Of a stretch of DNA of 18,333 nt, positions 8,910 through 17,100 are shown in pieces. A program made the position numbers and the translations under genes. The notes below the pieces were generated by a model. It saw only the letters and a list, made by a program, of their open reading frames with translations, searched no databases and had not been told where the DNA came from. Origin of the DNA: an uncultured Verrucomicrobiota bacterium (GTDB lineage Bacteria; Verrucomicrobiota; Kiritimatiellia; RFP12; UBA1067); contig CALCDB010000028.1 of NCBI GenBank assembly GCA_937901395.1, positions 1-18,333 on the forward strand, written 5' to 3'. Position 1 is the stretch's first letter. Each line of letters starts with the position of its first letter.

Positions 8910-11744
8910 ATGAGAAAATTATCTATTTTAATCGCGGTGTTTGCGATAGCGATGGTTGGCTTTGGTCAACAGGAGATTCGCACCGGTAGAAGCTTGAACA
9001 ACAATGCGCGCAATGAGGCCGAGACCGAGAAGCCGAATGAGACCTCATCGTTGAAGTGGGATCAGACGGAAGTTGATATCATCCTTCAGGCGTATGGTGA
9101 GCGCACGCATAAGACGATCCTTAAGGATCCGCAAATTCAGGATGTAAAAATCACATTGAAGTCGCAACCAGGTCAGAAGCTTTCGGATGAAGATTACCTT
9201 GAGGCGATTAGAACGATTCTTGAAATGAATCAGATTCACCTCGAGCCATACGGCGAGAGTTTCATTCGCGCGGTTCCGCGTAAGAATGCGCATACGGAAG
9301 GCATTCCAATTATCATGAATGATGATGCCGAGCTTGGCGATACTACCAAAGTGGTGTCAATGTGGGTGAAGCTGAAGAACATGAGCGTGGATGACGCCAA
9401 GAGTCAGTTGGATCCGATTAAGTCCAGCTCTGGAATCTTATTGGGCTTTAAGTATGCGAATTCGTTGCTCATTACCGATACCGAGCAGAACATCAATCGC
9501 ATGTTGGATATCATCAAGGTAATTGATGTAGCGACGCCAGTAAATGAAGTAGTCGAGTATATTCAAATCAAGTATGCGAATGCGAGCGAAGTGAAGCAGG
9601 TGTTGGATAATATCGTGCTTGAGTCTCAGAAGGAGCAGGAGAAGAGCGGGGCTGCGCAGAATCAGCAGTCGAATAATAACGGTATGCGGCCGATGATGCC
9701 TGGCGGTAGGTTGTTAGGCAGACCTGGCGCGAATAACGCCCAACAGCCGCAAGCGCCAAGCGCCAATGAATCGCTGGTCATGTCGGTATCGGATGCGGAT
9801 CGCGGAATGATTAGGGGCAAGGTGGTCACGATCGCCGATGAACGGTCGAACAAGATATTGATCATCACCAATCCCGCGAACATGAAGTTCTTTAAGGAGG
9901 TTATCGCGGCTTTGGATGTGGAGACGACTCCAGATGTGCAGGTCAAGGTGTATCGGCTTAAGTACGCCGAGGCGGAGGATGTTTCCGATATGATTAACGA
10001 TCTTATCGGGAACTCGGTTTCATCGAAGGGTAGCGGCAAGTCGAATACGAATCAAAATGCGGCGAAGGGGACGAGCGGCAGCGTAACGCGCAATACCACT
10101 ACAACCACGAATACGAAATCGCCGGCGAATCAGCGTTCTGGCGAAGCGAAGGCGGGCGAACTCAACAAGGATAACGTTACGGTCTTGGCCGACAAGCGCA
10201 TCAATGGCTTGGTGGTAATGGCGCGGAAGGAAGATATTCCTACGATTGAATCAATCATTGAATCGATGGATATCAAGCTTTCGCAGGTGTTGATTGAAAC
10301 TGCGATCATTGAAGTTACTCTTGGCGACGATTTGAGCAGCGGCGTTGATTGGGTACGGCTTGGCAATAAGCAGCCAGTCGAAGGACCGCTCTTAGGGCCG
10401 AATGGATTGCCGATGTATAATTTTTCCGATGGCAAGGGCGGGGTGAGACAATATGAATATACTGGTACGGATACGATTGAGGATGAAGATGGCATAATGT
10501 GGAATAAGTTTGGTGATGCATTGACTCAATTCATCGGAGGCGAGCGTTCTGGGTATTGGACGAGCGGCGCGAGCGGTGAAGCATTGCAATATGCGCTTGG
10601 CGGTGGCGGCGGAACGATGGCGGGCAAACTCTTTGATATCACTTCTGGAGTGACGACTAATCTCTTTAATCCGACAGGTAGCGGCTTAAATTATTTCTTC
10701 AAATCCGACCGCCTCAACTTGGGCGCGGTAATTCAAGCTACGAAAACTGATAGCCGCTCGAAATACATTGCTTCGCCAGTAGTGATGACGGTAGATAACA
10801 AGGAAGCGACGATCGAGGCGACCGAGGCGAGAAAGTTCTTCAATGGCTATGAGACCTCATCATCGACCTATAACTATATTCGCACGCCAAAGTACGATTC
10901 CAAGGATATTGGTATTACCATCAAGGTAACGCCGAAGATTAATCCAAATGGCACGGTAATGTTGACCATCGAAGAGGAATATTCGCAGTTGGGTAGCGGG
11001 CAGAGCATCTTGGTCGATGATGGCGGAACGGCAGTAATCGATACCTCTCTTACCCGCAAGATGTCGGCAGATATCTTACTCGACAATATGCAGACGGTGG
11101 TCTTGGGCGGACTCACGGAGAACTTCAAGTCGTCCAAGGAAACCGGTATTCCAATTCTGAAGGATATTCCATTGATTGGAAAGTGGTTGTTCGGCAGCGT
11201 CACCGAAACCGAGAATCGCAAGGAGCTGTTGGTATTCATGACCCCATACGTGCTTAGCGATTCTGATGCCGCACAGGCGGAGGCGATACGCAGGAAGCGT
11301 GCGCTGTCGGATTCGCGGCCTTGGGATAATAATGGCTGGTCGCTTTCGGAACTCGCGGATCCTGTTAGCCGCAAGGAGCAGATGCGTCGCATAAAGGACG
11401 AATGGGCCAAGCAGGACGAGGAGCGCAAGACGAAGATCGCCATTGAGAAGATGAAGGTCGATCGTGCGAAAGAACTGCAGAAGATGACGCAGGAGGAGCG
11501 CGATCTCTGGCTCAATATGCATAAGGAAGAGTTGGAAGAGGAAGCGCAGAAAGAGCTTGAGGAGAAGATGCTCGACGATCAAAGTCAAGATGAGCTGAAG
11601 GCATTGGCCGAAAAGATTCGCAAGGAGAAGCTCGAGGCGGCGGATAAGGAACTCAAGGCCGCCGAGGAACTGACGATATCGCAAACGGAACGAGCGAAGT
11701 ACGATGCCGAGCAGGCCGCAAAAGCCGAGAAAGAAGCGGAATGA
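8910..11744 (+). CDS. gspD: GspD/PilQ-type secretin with charged C-terminal extension
   Basis: Outer-membrane ring channel for type II secretion or type IV pili. I chose ATG 8910 over the in-frame GTG at 8904, because AAGGAG (8899-8904) then sits 5 nt upstream and the protein opens with a clean signal peptide (1-19, MRKLSILIAVFAIAMVGFG). The order is N0 (45-125), N1 (145-210), N2 (212-338, with a Gln/Asn/Pro insert 240-285), N3 (345-455, with a Ser/Thr/Asn insert 370-415) and the secretin core (456-783). The hallmark end of the core is VLGGLTENFKSSKETGIPIL (731-750), followed by KDIPLIGKWLFG (751-762) and ELLVFMTPYVL (772-782). Residues 784-944 form a long Glu/Lys/Arg coiled coil not usual in secretins. 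At 944 residues it exceeds the common 650-750. Confidence 0.93.
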   Translation: MRKLSILIAVFAIAMVGFGQQEIRTGRSLNNNARNEAETEKPNETSSLKWDQTEVDIILQAYGERTHKTILKDPQIQDVKITLKSQPGQKLSDEDYLEAIRTILEMNQIHLEPYGESFIRAVPRKNAHTEGIPIIMNDDAELGDTTKVVSMWVKLKNMSVDDAKSQLDPIKSSSGILLGFKYANSLLITDTEQNINRMLDIIKVIDVATPVNEVVEYIQIKYANASEVKQVLDNIVLESQKEQEKSGAAQNQQSNNNGMRPMMPGGRLLGRPGANNAQQPQAPSANESLVMSVSDADRGMIRGKVVTIADERSNKILIITNPANMKFFKEVIAALDVETTPDVQVKVYRLKYAEAEDVSDMINDLIGNSVSSKGSGKSNTNQNAAKGTSGSVTRNTTTTTNTKSPANQRSGEAKAGELNKDNVTVLADKRINGLVVMARKEDIPTIESIIESMDIKLSQVLIETAIIEVTLGDDLSSGVDWVRLGNKQPVEGPLLGPNGLPMYNFSDGKGGVRQYEYTGTDTIEDEDGIMWNKFGDALTQFIGGERSGYWTSGASGEALQYALGGGGGTMAGKLFDITSGVTTNLFNPTGSGLNYFFKSDRLNLGAVIQATKTDSRSKYIASPVVMTVDNKEATIEATEARKFFNGYETSSSTYNYIRTPKYDSKDIGITIKVTPKINPNGTVMLTIEEEYSQLGSGQSILVDDGGTAVIDTSLTRKMSADILLDNMQTVVLGGLTENFKSSKETGIPILKDIPLIGKWLFGSVTETENRKELLVFMTPYVLSDSDAAQAEAIRRKRALSDSRPWDNNGWSLSELADPVSRKEQMRRIKDEWAKQDEERKTKIAIEKMKVDRAKELQKMTQEERDLWLNMHKEELEEEAQKELEEKMLDDQSQDELKALAEKIRKEKLEAADKELKAAEELTISQTERAKYDAEQAAKAEKEAE

Positions 11745-12679
11745 ATCAGAAGTCCATTACCATAGTCGTTGGGGCGGTGGCGGTGATCGTTGCCGCCGTG
11801 GCGGTTGCGATCGTAAGCGTAAAGCGTACGGATGCGGAACAGGCGCGCGCGGAAGCGAATAATGCGGCGGCGTATCAAGCGGAATCAGAGGCGAAGAAGG
11901 CGAAGGCGGAAGAACAAGCGGCGTTGAATCGTGCGCGCGCCGCGGATGCGGAGGCGAAGAAGGCGGCCGCTGCCGCAGAAGAGGCGGCGGCGAATCGTGA
12001 GCGCGCGAGGTTGGAGCTCAAGACCTCGGAAGAAAACCGCAAGGCGGCCGAGGCGGCCGCTAAGGAGGAGGCGGCGAAAGCGAAAGCCATTGCCGATGAG
12101 CGAGACGTCCAGCGCGCCAAGACGGAGACTGCGCGGCTTGAGCAGAAGAAGGCCGACGCCATAGCCGCTGCGGAGCGATCGAAGGCGGAGGAAGCGGCGA
12201 GCAAACTGGAAGCGGAGAAGTTGGCTTCGGAGAAGACCATCGCGGAGGCGAAGCTTTTGGAATTGCGGCGAATTGATTTCGCGAACGCGGAGCGCGAACT
12301 CATAGAATGGCGAATGGAATTGGAGGAACGCGAACGCGCGCTTACGCCGGAAAAGACGATAGTGGATCTTGCTTGGGCTGGCGGCGAAGGCGATACCGTA
12401 ATTGACGAGGATGGCAAGCTCAAGAAGCAGGGGAAGAACGTGGTATTACCGGAGAACGACCCTACCTTGCCGTTAACTTCACGTTTGTTGGCGCGCGAGA
12501 ATCGTAAGTTCAATGAAGAATGCACCAATGCGGAAGCGCAGGTTAAGAGCGTAGTCATAAAGGATTTGGAGACGCTTTATGTGCAGGCGCTTAAGGATGG
12601 GCGAGTAGTCGATGCGGAGTATTATCGCAAGAACATCAAGTTCATGTATCCCGATTGGGAGTTCAAGGGCGAGCAGTGA
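11741..12679 (+). CDS. TolA-like membrane-anchored coiled-coil protein
   Basis: No family recognised. The 312-residue protein has an N-terminal membrane helix (5-28, SITIVVGAVAVIVAAVAVAIVS), then about 150 residues of Ala/Glu/Lys/Arg heptad-like coiled coil (32-190), then a non-repetitive C-terminal domain (200-312) with PEKTIVDLAWAGGEGDTVID (203-222). Its shape resembles TolA, a rod across the periplasm. The start overlaps the secretin stop (ATGA) and its end overlaps the next gene (GTGA). I infer that it works with the secretin, perhaps by pairing with that protein's unusual coiled-coil tail. The GCG/GAA-rich coding run opens long frames on the other strand that are not genes. Confidence 0.75.
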   Translation: MNQKSITIVVGAVAVIVAAVAVAIVSVKRTDAEQARAEANNAAAYQAESEAKKAKAEEQAALNRARAADAEAKKAAAAAEEAAANRERARLELKTSEENRKAAEAAAKEEAAKAKAIADERDVQRAKTETARLEQKKADAIAAAERSKAEEAASKLEAEKLASEKTIAEAKLLELRRIDFANAERELIEWRMELEERERALTPEKTIVDLAWAGGEGDTVIDEDGKLKKQGKNVVLPENDPTLPLTSRLLARENRKFNEECTNAEAQVKSVVIKDLETLYVQALKDGRVVDAEYYRKNIKFMYPDWEFKGEQ

Positions 12680-13596
12680 ATGGGGTCGGCATCGAGGGAA
12701 TTTGCGTATGCCTGCCGCCGAATTGCGTAGCCAATGACGAGCAGACGGCCAAGGCGACAGGTATTATCGAGCGGCGCATAGCAAACCCCGGGGTGAGCGC
12801 GCTTGATCTTTGCATCAAGGCGGCGGATAGGGTGATCGCGGATACTGGCATCAAGAAGGAAGATATATCGGCCGTAATCGCCGTTTCGTTTACTCAACGC
12901 TATCGTATGCCGTGCAGTGCGGCCGAAGCGCAGGCGAGATTGGGCCTCAGCCGTGATATCATGGCCTTTGACGTGATGTTGGCATGTTCCGGCTATGGCT
13001 ATGGACTCTTTCTCGCTCGGACGATCGCTCGCGATACGAAGGGCAAGGTATTGCTACTTGATGGCGACAGGCAATCGACATTCGTGAAGACGGAGGATAG
13101 CGCTACCTCGCCACTCTTTTCCGATGGCGGTAGCGCAACTATCGTTGGAGTCAATGGCGATGAAGATGAGTGGAGCTTCAAGTTCGCGACTGATGGCGAG
13201 AAGGGTGATGCGCTTAGATTAGAGCATGATGGCGCAATCAAGATGGATGGCTTTGGCGTATTCAAGTTCGTGGCGAGCGATGTGGTCAATTTTCTGCGCC
13301 AATTCATGTCGGATAACGGCGTTGAAGGCGGCGCGGGGCTTGATTACTTCATTCCGCATCAAGCGAATGTCTATATGGTGAAGCAACTGGCGAAGAGCCT
13401 TAATATACCAGAAGCCAAACTTGGGATTTCGGCCGATAGATTCGGCAATCTTTCCTCCGCCTCCATCCCTGCGACGATTGCGCATTGCAAGGCAACGGGG
13501 CGCGTATTGATCGCCGGTTTCGGCGGCGGTCTTTCAATTTCCGCGGCGCTAATCACAATCTCCAACGAGTGCAAACTTTCCGTGATCAATGGTTGA
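12676..13596 (+). CDS. KASIII-type 3-oxoacyl-ACP synthase
   Basis: Condensing enzyme that takes an acyl group from CoA or a carrier protein and extends it by Claisen condensation. The catalytic triad is complete: Cys104 in ACSGYGYG, His228 in IPHQAN and Asn258 in FGNLSSASIP (GNTS in typical FabH). TGIIERRI (28-35) matches the FabH GIxxRRI region. I chose GTG 12676, which overlaps the upstream stop (GTGA) and gives 306 residues; an upstream TTG at 12655 would add seven residues without family support. Its neighbours (FkbH-ACP and ACP) suggest a specialised role rather than bulk fatty-acid initiation. A plain FabH is the alternative. Confidence 0.88.
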   Translation: MNGVGIEGICVCLPPNCVANDEQTAKATGIIERRIANPGVSALDLCIKAADRVIADTGIKKEDISAVIAVSFTQRYRMPCSAAEAQARLGLSRDIMAFDVMLACSGYGYGLFLARTIARDTKGKVLLLDGDRQSTFVKTEDSATSPLFSDGGSATIVGVNGDEDEWSFKFATDGEKGDALRLEHDGAIKMDGFGVFKFVASDVVNFLRQFMSDNGVEGGAGLDYFIPHQANVYMVKQLAKSLNIPEAKLGISADRFGNLSSASIPATIAHCKATGRVLIAGFGGGLSISAALITISNECKLSVING

Positions 13597-14740
13597 GGTA
13601 AAAGAGTTTCTGGCCTTCGTAGCGGAAGAGTTCAAGGTTTCGGTGAGCGAGCTTTCGTTGGAAACCACCTACGAGTCGATTCCGGCGTGGGATTCGATGG
13701 CGCAACTTCGATTGGTAATGGCAATTCAGTCGCGCTATGGAGTGGAGATACCATTTTCGGAGGTAACGAACGTAAATAGTCTTTGGGAGTTTTGGCGGCG
13801 AATAAACGCGCTTGCGGTAAAGAAGGTAATTGCGGTGGATTTGGATGGCACGCTTTGGGATGGCGTCGTAGGTGAAGACGGGCTTGAAAACATACGACCC
13901 AAGATCGACTTTCTGCGCGAGCTCAAGCGGCTTAAGGAGCGGGGAATTTTGCTGACGATCCTTTCGAAGAACAATCTTGAGGAGGCGTTAGCCGGGATTG
14001 CCAGTTTAGGCGCCTTATCCATCGATGATTTCGTGGCACTTCGCATCAACTGGCAATCGAAGGCGGAGAATCTATCGTCAATCGCCGCGGAGCTTAACCT
14101 TGGCATCGATGCCTTTGTGTTCGTGGATGATAACCCCGCGGAACGATTGGCGATGAACGCCGCCCACCCGGAAGTGGCGATTGTCGAAGAGCCGCTATGC
14201 ATCGAGGCCTATTTTCCGAAAGGCGAAGTAACCGCAGAAGACCGCGTGAAGACCGCGCAGTATCAAGCGGAGGCGAAGCGGCGCGATTATCTCGGCGACT
14301 TGCGGATATGGACCGAAGTTCATCCTCTTCGCGATGATGAGATCGCGCGCGTGGCGCAGCTCTCGCAAAAGGCCAATCAATTCAATGTCTGCACGCATAG
14401 GTATTCGGCGAGCGATCTTTTGGCGGAGAGGGATAGATGCATTTGGACCTTGCATACCGGCGATCGCTTTGGCGATCAGGGGCTGGTTGCGTTCGTCATC
14501 ATCGAGAAGGATGAAGTGGTCGATTTCGTGATGTCCTGTCGAGTCGCAGGGCGTGGCATCGAGGAGCGGTTTTGGTCGGCCATCGAAAGCGAGCTTGTCG
14601 CTCGCGGGTGCACGCGCATCCTCGCCGTCTGGCGGCGGACGGCGAAGAATGCGCCAGTCGAGAATCTCTTCGAGCGGTTGGGCTTCAAGGTAATCGGCGA
14701 AAGCGAGGAGGAGAAGCGTTATGAACGAATTCTTGGATAA
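13589..14740 (+). CDS. ACP-FkbH fusion: carrier domain plus HAD-IIIC glyceryl-transfer enzyme
   Basis: FkbH-family enzymes take 1,3-bisphosphoglycerate, remove phosphate and load a glyceryl unit onto a carrier protein thiol. Residues 1-75 form an acyl-carrier domain with the phosphopantetheine site Ser36 in WDSM. Residues 78-245 are the HAD domain, with DLDGTLWDG (84-92; Asp84 and Asp86 catalytic), LSKNN (125-129) and VDDNPAERL (179-187). KANQFNVCTHRY (261-272) is the typical FkbH signature, and the rest is a GNAT-like part with RFGDQGLV (293-300). The gene overlaps the ketosynthase by 8 nt and the next carrier gene by 20 nt. The fused carrier may hold the loaded unit; the free one downstream may receive it or the product. 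Confidence 0.9.
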   Translation: MVEVKEFLAFVAEEFKVSVSELSLETTYESIPAWDSMAQLRLVMAIQSRYGVEIPFSEVTNVNSLWEFWRRINALAVKKVIAVDLDGTLWDGVVGEDGLENIRPKIDFLRELKRLKERGILLTILSKNNLEEALAGIASLGALSIDDFVALRINWQSKAENLSSIAAELNLGIDAFVFVDDNPAERLAMNAAHPEVAIVEEPLCIEAYFPKGEVTAEDRVKTAQYQAEAKRRDYLGDLRIWTEVHPLRDDEIARVAQLSQKANQFNVCTHRYSASDLLAERDRCIWTLHTGDRFGDQGLVAFVIIEKDEVVDFVMSCRVAGRGIEERFWSAIESELVARGCTRILAVWRRTAKNAPVENLFERLGFKVIGESEEEKRYERILG

Positions 14741-14933
14741 GCTATCGGCAGTATTGGATTCTCCAGTGACGGCGTCGACGCGGTTTCGCGAGGTCGATGG
14801 GTGGTCGTCGCTCATGGGATTTGGCATCTTGGTTACGCTTGAAAATGATTTTGGCCGACGCATGGATATCAATGAGTTTCAGCGATTCGAGACCATTGGG
14901 GATCTCGCAAAGGCTTGTGGCATCAATGCATAA
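14721..14933 (+). CDS. Stand-alone acyl carrier protein
   Basis: A 70-residue acyl carrier protein. The phosphopantetheine site is Ser30 in DGWSSLMGFG (26-35); the usual Asp before this Ser is itself Ser, a change also seen in specialised carriers. The helix pattern and the C-terminal INEFQRFETIGDLAKA (49-64) fit the family. GGAGGAG at 14708-14714, inside the fkbH reading frame, places the start with good spacing. It overlaps fkbH by 20 nt, so the two proteins are probably made in a fixed ratio. It is the last gene of the seven-gene operon. Confidence 0.85.
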   Translation: MNEFLDKLSAVLDSPVTASTRFREVDGWSSLMGFGILVTLENDFGRRMDINEFQRFETIGDLAKACGINA

Positions 14934-14935
14934 TT

Positions 14936-14944
14936 TGATATAAT
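14936..14944 (+). promoter_or_regulatory. Extended -10 promoter for metG
   Basis: TGATATAAT, with TATAAT at 14939-14944, is identical over all nine bases to the pfk promoter element. A possible -35, TTGTGG (14915-14920), sits 18 bp upstream within the acyl carrier gene. The metG ATG follows 10 nt after the -10, which predicts a leader of only about 4 nt. Confidence 0.65.
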
Positions 14945-14954
14945 TCGAATAGTT

Positions 14955-16607
14955 ATGAACGGGAACAGAAGAATAGTAGTCACCAGCGCGTTGCCATACG
15001 CGAATGGAGATATCCACCTCGGCCATCTGGTCGAATACATACAAACCGATTTCTGGGTTAGATTCCAGAAGCTTTGCGGCAGCGAGTGCGTCTACATTTG
15101 CGCGGATGATACGCATGGCACGCCGATCATGATTCGCGCTCGCAAGGAAGGCATTACTCCGGAGCAGTTGATCGCGCGTTCGCGTGAACAGCATCTTAGG
15201 GATTTCACCGATTTCCAGATCGCCTTTGACAATTACTACACCACGAATTCCGAGGAGAATAAGGAGCTTTCGAATCAGATTTACCTGGCGGCGGAAAAGC
15301 GTGGCTACATAACGAAGAAGACGACGCCGCAACTTTATTGCGAGCATTGCAAGATGTATCTGCCGGATCGCTTCGTAAAGGGGACATGCCCGAAGTGCGG
15401 GGCGGAGAACCAGTATGGGGATAGCTGCGATAAGTGCGGTTCGACCTACGGGGCGGAAGAGCTCGGCAACCCGAAGTGCACTACATGCGACGGAACCCCG
15501 ATCGTCAAGGATTCCGAACATCTCTACTTCGAGTTGGAACCGCAGCACGAGTATTTGGAGAAGTGGATACCCGAACATACGACCAGCGACGTATCGAACA
15601 AGTTGTTGGAATGGTTCAAGGAGCCGTTGCGCGGATGGTGCATCTCGCGCGACGCCCCGTATTTCGGCTTCGAGATACCAGGGTATAAGGACAAGTTCTT
15701 CTACGTATGGGTAGACGCGCCGATTGGCTACATCGCCTCGCTCAAGAACGCCGGAAAGTTCGACATGTGGAACGATGAGGCGGTAGAGCTATATCATTTC
15801 ATCGGCAAGGATATCATCCGCTTCCATTGTCTCTTCTGGCCAGGCATGTTGCACGCCGCCGATTTCAAGGGACCGACGAAAGTGTTCGTGCATGGCTTCT
15901 TGACGGTCAATGGCGAGAAGATGTCCAAATCCAAGGGCACGTTCGTGAATGCTCGCACGTATCTTGATAAACTCCCCGCCGATGCCTTGCGGTATTATTA
16001 TGCGGCGAAGTTGGGTGGCACGACCGATGATATGGATCTCAATCTTGACGATTTCGTTCAGCGGGTGAATAGCGACTTGGTAGGCAAGATCACGAACATC
16101 GCCTCGCGTGGCGCGCAGATGTTGCACAAGAAGCTGGGCGGGGAATTGGGCAAGATCGATGATGAGGGCGCGGCGTTGTTGGCGAAGTGTCGCGAAGCGG
16201 GAGAAGCGATCGCGAAGCATTACGAAGGGCGCAGATTCAATCAAGTAGTGGTTGAGATATGCAAGTTGGCGGATATCGCCAACGAATACTTCGATCGTCG
16301 CGAGCCATGGAAGACGGTGAAGAGCGATGCCGAACTCACGCGCACCACGATTACCGTGGCTCTCAATGCGTTTCGCATCATCGCGATCTATCTGCAGCCG
16401 ATTCTGCCAGTCTACGCCGAGAAGGCGATGCGGCTCTTTTCGCTCAATCCCGACCTTTCCACCGGAGAACTGCGTGAGATGGTGGGCTTCAACTCCCAGA
16501 CCACTTTCAATACGGCATTCGGCCGCAGCACCGGCTACACCCCGGCGGAGTGGTGCCGTGACTTTTTGAGGAAAAGCGGGAATGAAGCGAGGAAAAGGGC
16601 GCATTGA
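14955..16607 (+). CDS. metG: Methionyl-tRNA synthetase, C-terminus replaced (chimeric frame)
   Basis: Charges tRNA-Met with methionine. Residues 1 to about 495 are a good MetRS: the HIGH-type HLGH (21-24), four CxxC pairs (129/132, 145/148, 158/161, 175/178) for two zinc knuckles, FYVWVDAPIGY (249-259), the KMSKS loop (322-326) and the anticodon-binding helical domain with IANEYFDRREPWK (441-453). From about residue 495-505 (near 16,437-16,467) the frame continues as an AraC-type HTH instead of the rest of the protein; the optional C-terminal tRNA-binding domain is absent. No Shine-Dalgarno. The true gene must extend beyond the break; the fusion is very likely an assembly artefact. Confidence 0.9.
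   Translation: MNGNRRIVVTSALPYANGDIHLGHLVEYIQTDFWVRFQKLCGSECVYICADDTHGTPIMIRARKEGITPEQLIARSREQHLRDFTDFQIAFDNYYTTNSEENKELSNQIYLAAEKRGYITKKTTPQLYCEHCKMYLPDRFVKGTCPKCGAENQYGDSCDKCGSTYGAEELGNPKCTTCDGTPIVKDSEHLYFELEPQHEYLEKWIPEHTTSDVSNKLLEWFKEPLRGWCISRDAPYFGFEIPGYKDKFFYVWVDAPIGYIASLKNAGKFDMWNDEAVELYHFIGKDIIRFHCLFWPGMLHAADFKGPTKVFVHGFLTVNGEKMSKSKGTFVNARTYLDKLPADALRYYYAAKLGGTTDDMDLNLDDFVQRVNSDLVGKITNIASRGAQMLHKKLGGELGKIDDEGAALLAKCREAGEAIAKHYEGRRFNQVVVEICKLADIANEYFDRREPWKTVKSDAELTRTTITVALNAFRIIAIYLQPILPVYAEKAMRLFSLNPDLSTGELREMVGFNSQTTFNTAFGRSTGYTPAEWCRDFLRKSGNEARKRAH
16446..16607 (+). pseudogene. AraC-family C-terminal HTH fragment fused to metG
   Basis: The encoded NPDLSTGELREMVGFNSQTT (first 20 residues of the piece) and FNTAFGRSTGYTPAEW are the second helix-turn-helix and the closing signature of AraC-family regulators as found in Bacteroidales. 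It is in frame with metG by chance of the join. Codon third positions become clearly richer in C and G than in metG. The left limit is uncertain by about 15 nt each way. Confidence 0.8.
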
Positions 16608-17100
16608 ATCAAGGTGCATCCTTGTGCTGCGATGGATGATAAGGCGTCTCTCGGCCCGCCTGCGCGAGCCGGCCTCCGACTCGGAGGCCCTGCAGCGGGA
16701 GCGGATTCTCGGCCTGTGTGCGAAGGCCGTCTACGGCAAGAGGCTTTTCCTGAACAAGACGTTGTCGGCCGAAATGCTGGCCGCGGAGGTGGGTACGAAC
16801 CGGGCGTATCTTTCGCGTGCGCTTGCATCGCGCGGCGGGTTCAACTCATACATCAACTCCTTCAGGGTGCGCTACGCAGCCTGCCTGGTGTCGGACATCA
16901 GGACGTGCCGGCTCAAGATATCGGAGATTGCCGAACTGAGCGGATTCACTTCCGAAAGGGCGATGAACCACTACCTTATGAAAACCTATGGAATCCGGGC
17001 GCGGGCCTTCCGCTACAAGGTCCTCGCTTCGGCTCAGGCAAAGAATCTTTCCACGTCCTTCACCGCATCGGGCAGGGCGAACACCGCCACACGGTCGTAG
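16582..17100 (+). CDS. AraC-type DNA-binding regulator, C-terminal part
   Basis: The 172-codon frame holds a full two-HTH AraC domain: LSAEMLAAEVGTNRAYLSRA (61-80) and LKISEIAELSGFTSERAMNH (111-130), then YGIRARAFR (136-144). Before it, RCILVLRWMIRRLSARLRE (11-29) looks like the end of a membrane helix plus basic stretch, as in Bacteroidales membrane-spanning sensor regulators. The true N-terminus is probably missing, and ATG 16582 is only the first available start. Residues 151-172 read through the antisense of the trkA end and match nothing, so the real C-terminus is probably lost too. It overlaps the previous fragment by 26 nt. Codon use is Bacteroidales-like rather than like the main genome. 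Confidence 0.65.
   Translation: MKRGKGRIESRCILVLRWMIRRLSARLREPASDSEALQRERILGLCAKAVYGKRLFLNKTLSAEMLAAEVGTNRAYLSRALASRGGFNSYINSFRVRYAACLVSDIRTCRLKISEIAELSGFTSERAMNHYLMKTYGIRARAFRYKVLASAQAKNLSTSFTASGRANTATRS

Noticed and set aside
11875..12558. 227-residue open frame on the minus strand, Ala/Ser/Phe-rich
   Set aside because: It is the mirror of the Ala/Glu/Lys coiled-coil codons of the real gene; low complexity keeps several frames open.
12655..12675. TTG start for the ketosynthase
   Set aside because: GTG 12676 overlaps the previous stop in the same way as other junctions in the operon and gives the usual KASIII N-terminus.
12676..14933. Calling the cassette a tetronate antibiotic cluster
   Set aside because: There is no polyketide synthase, acyltransferase or dehydratase nearby; only the three shared enzymes are present.
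14742..16619. Two long minus-strand frames (278 and 276 residues) opposite fkbH/ACP and metG
   Set aside because: The plus-strand proteins have full family motifs across the same DNA, and the minus frames show none.
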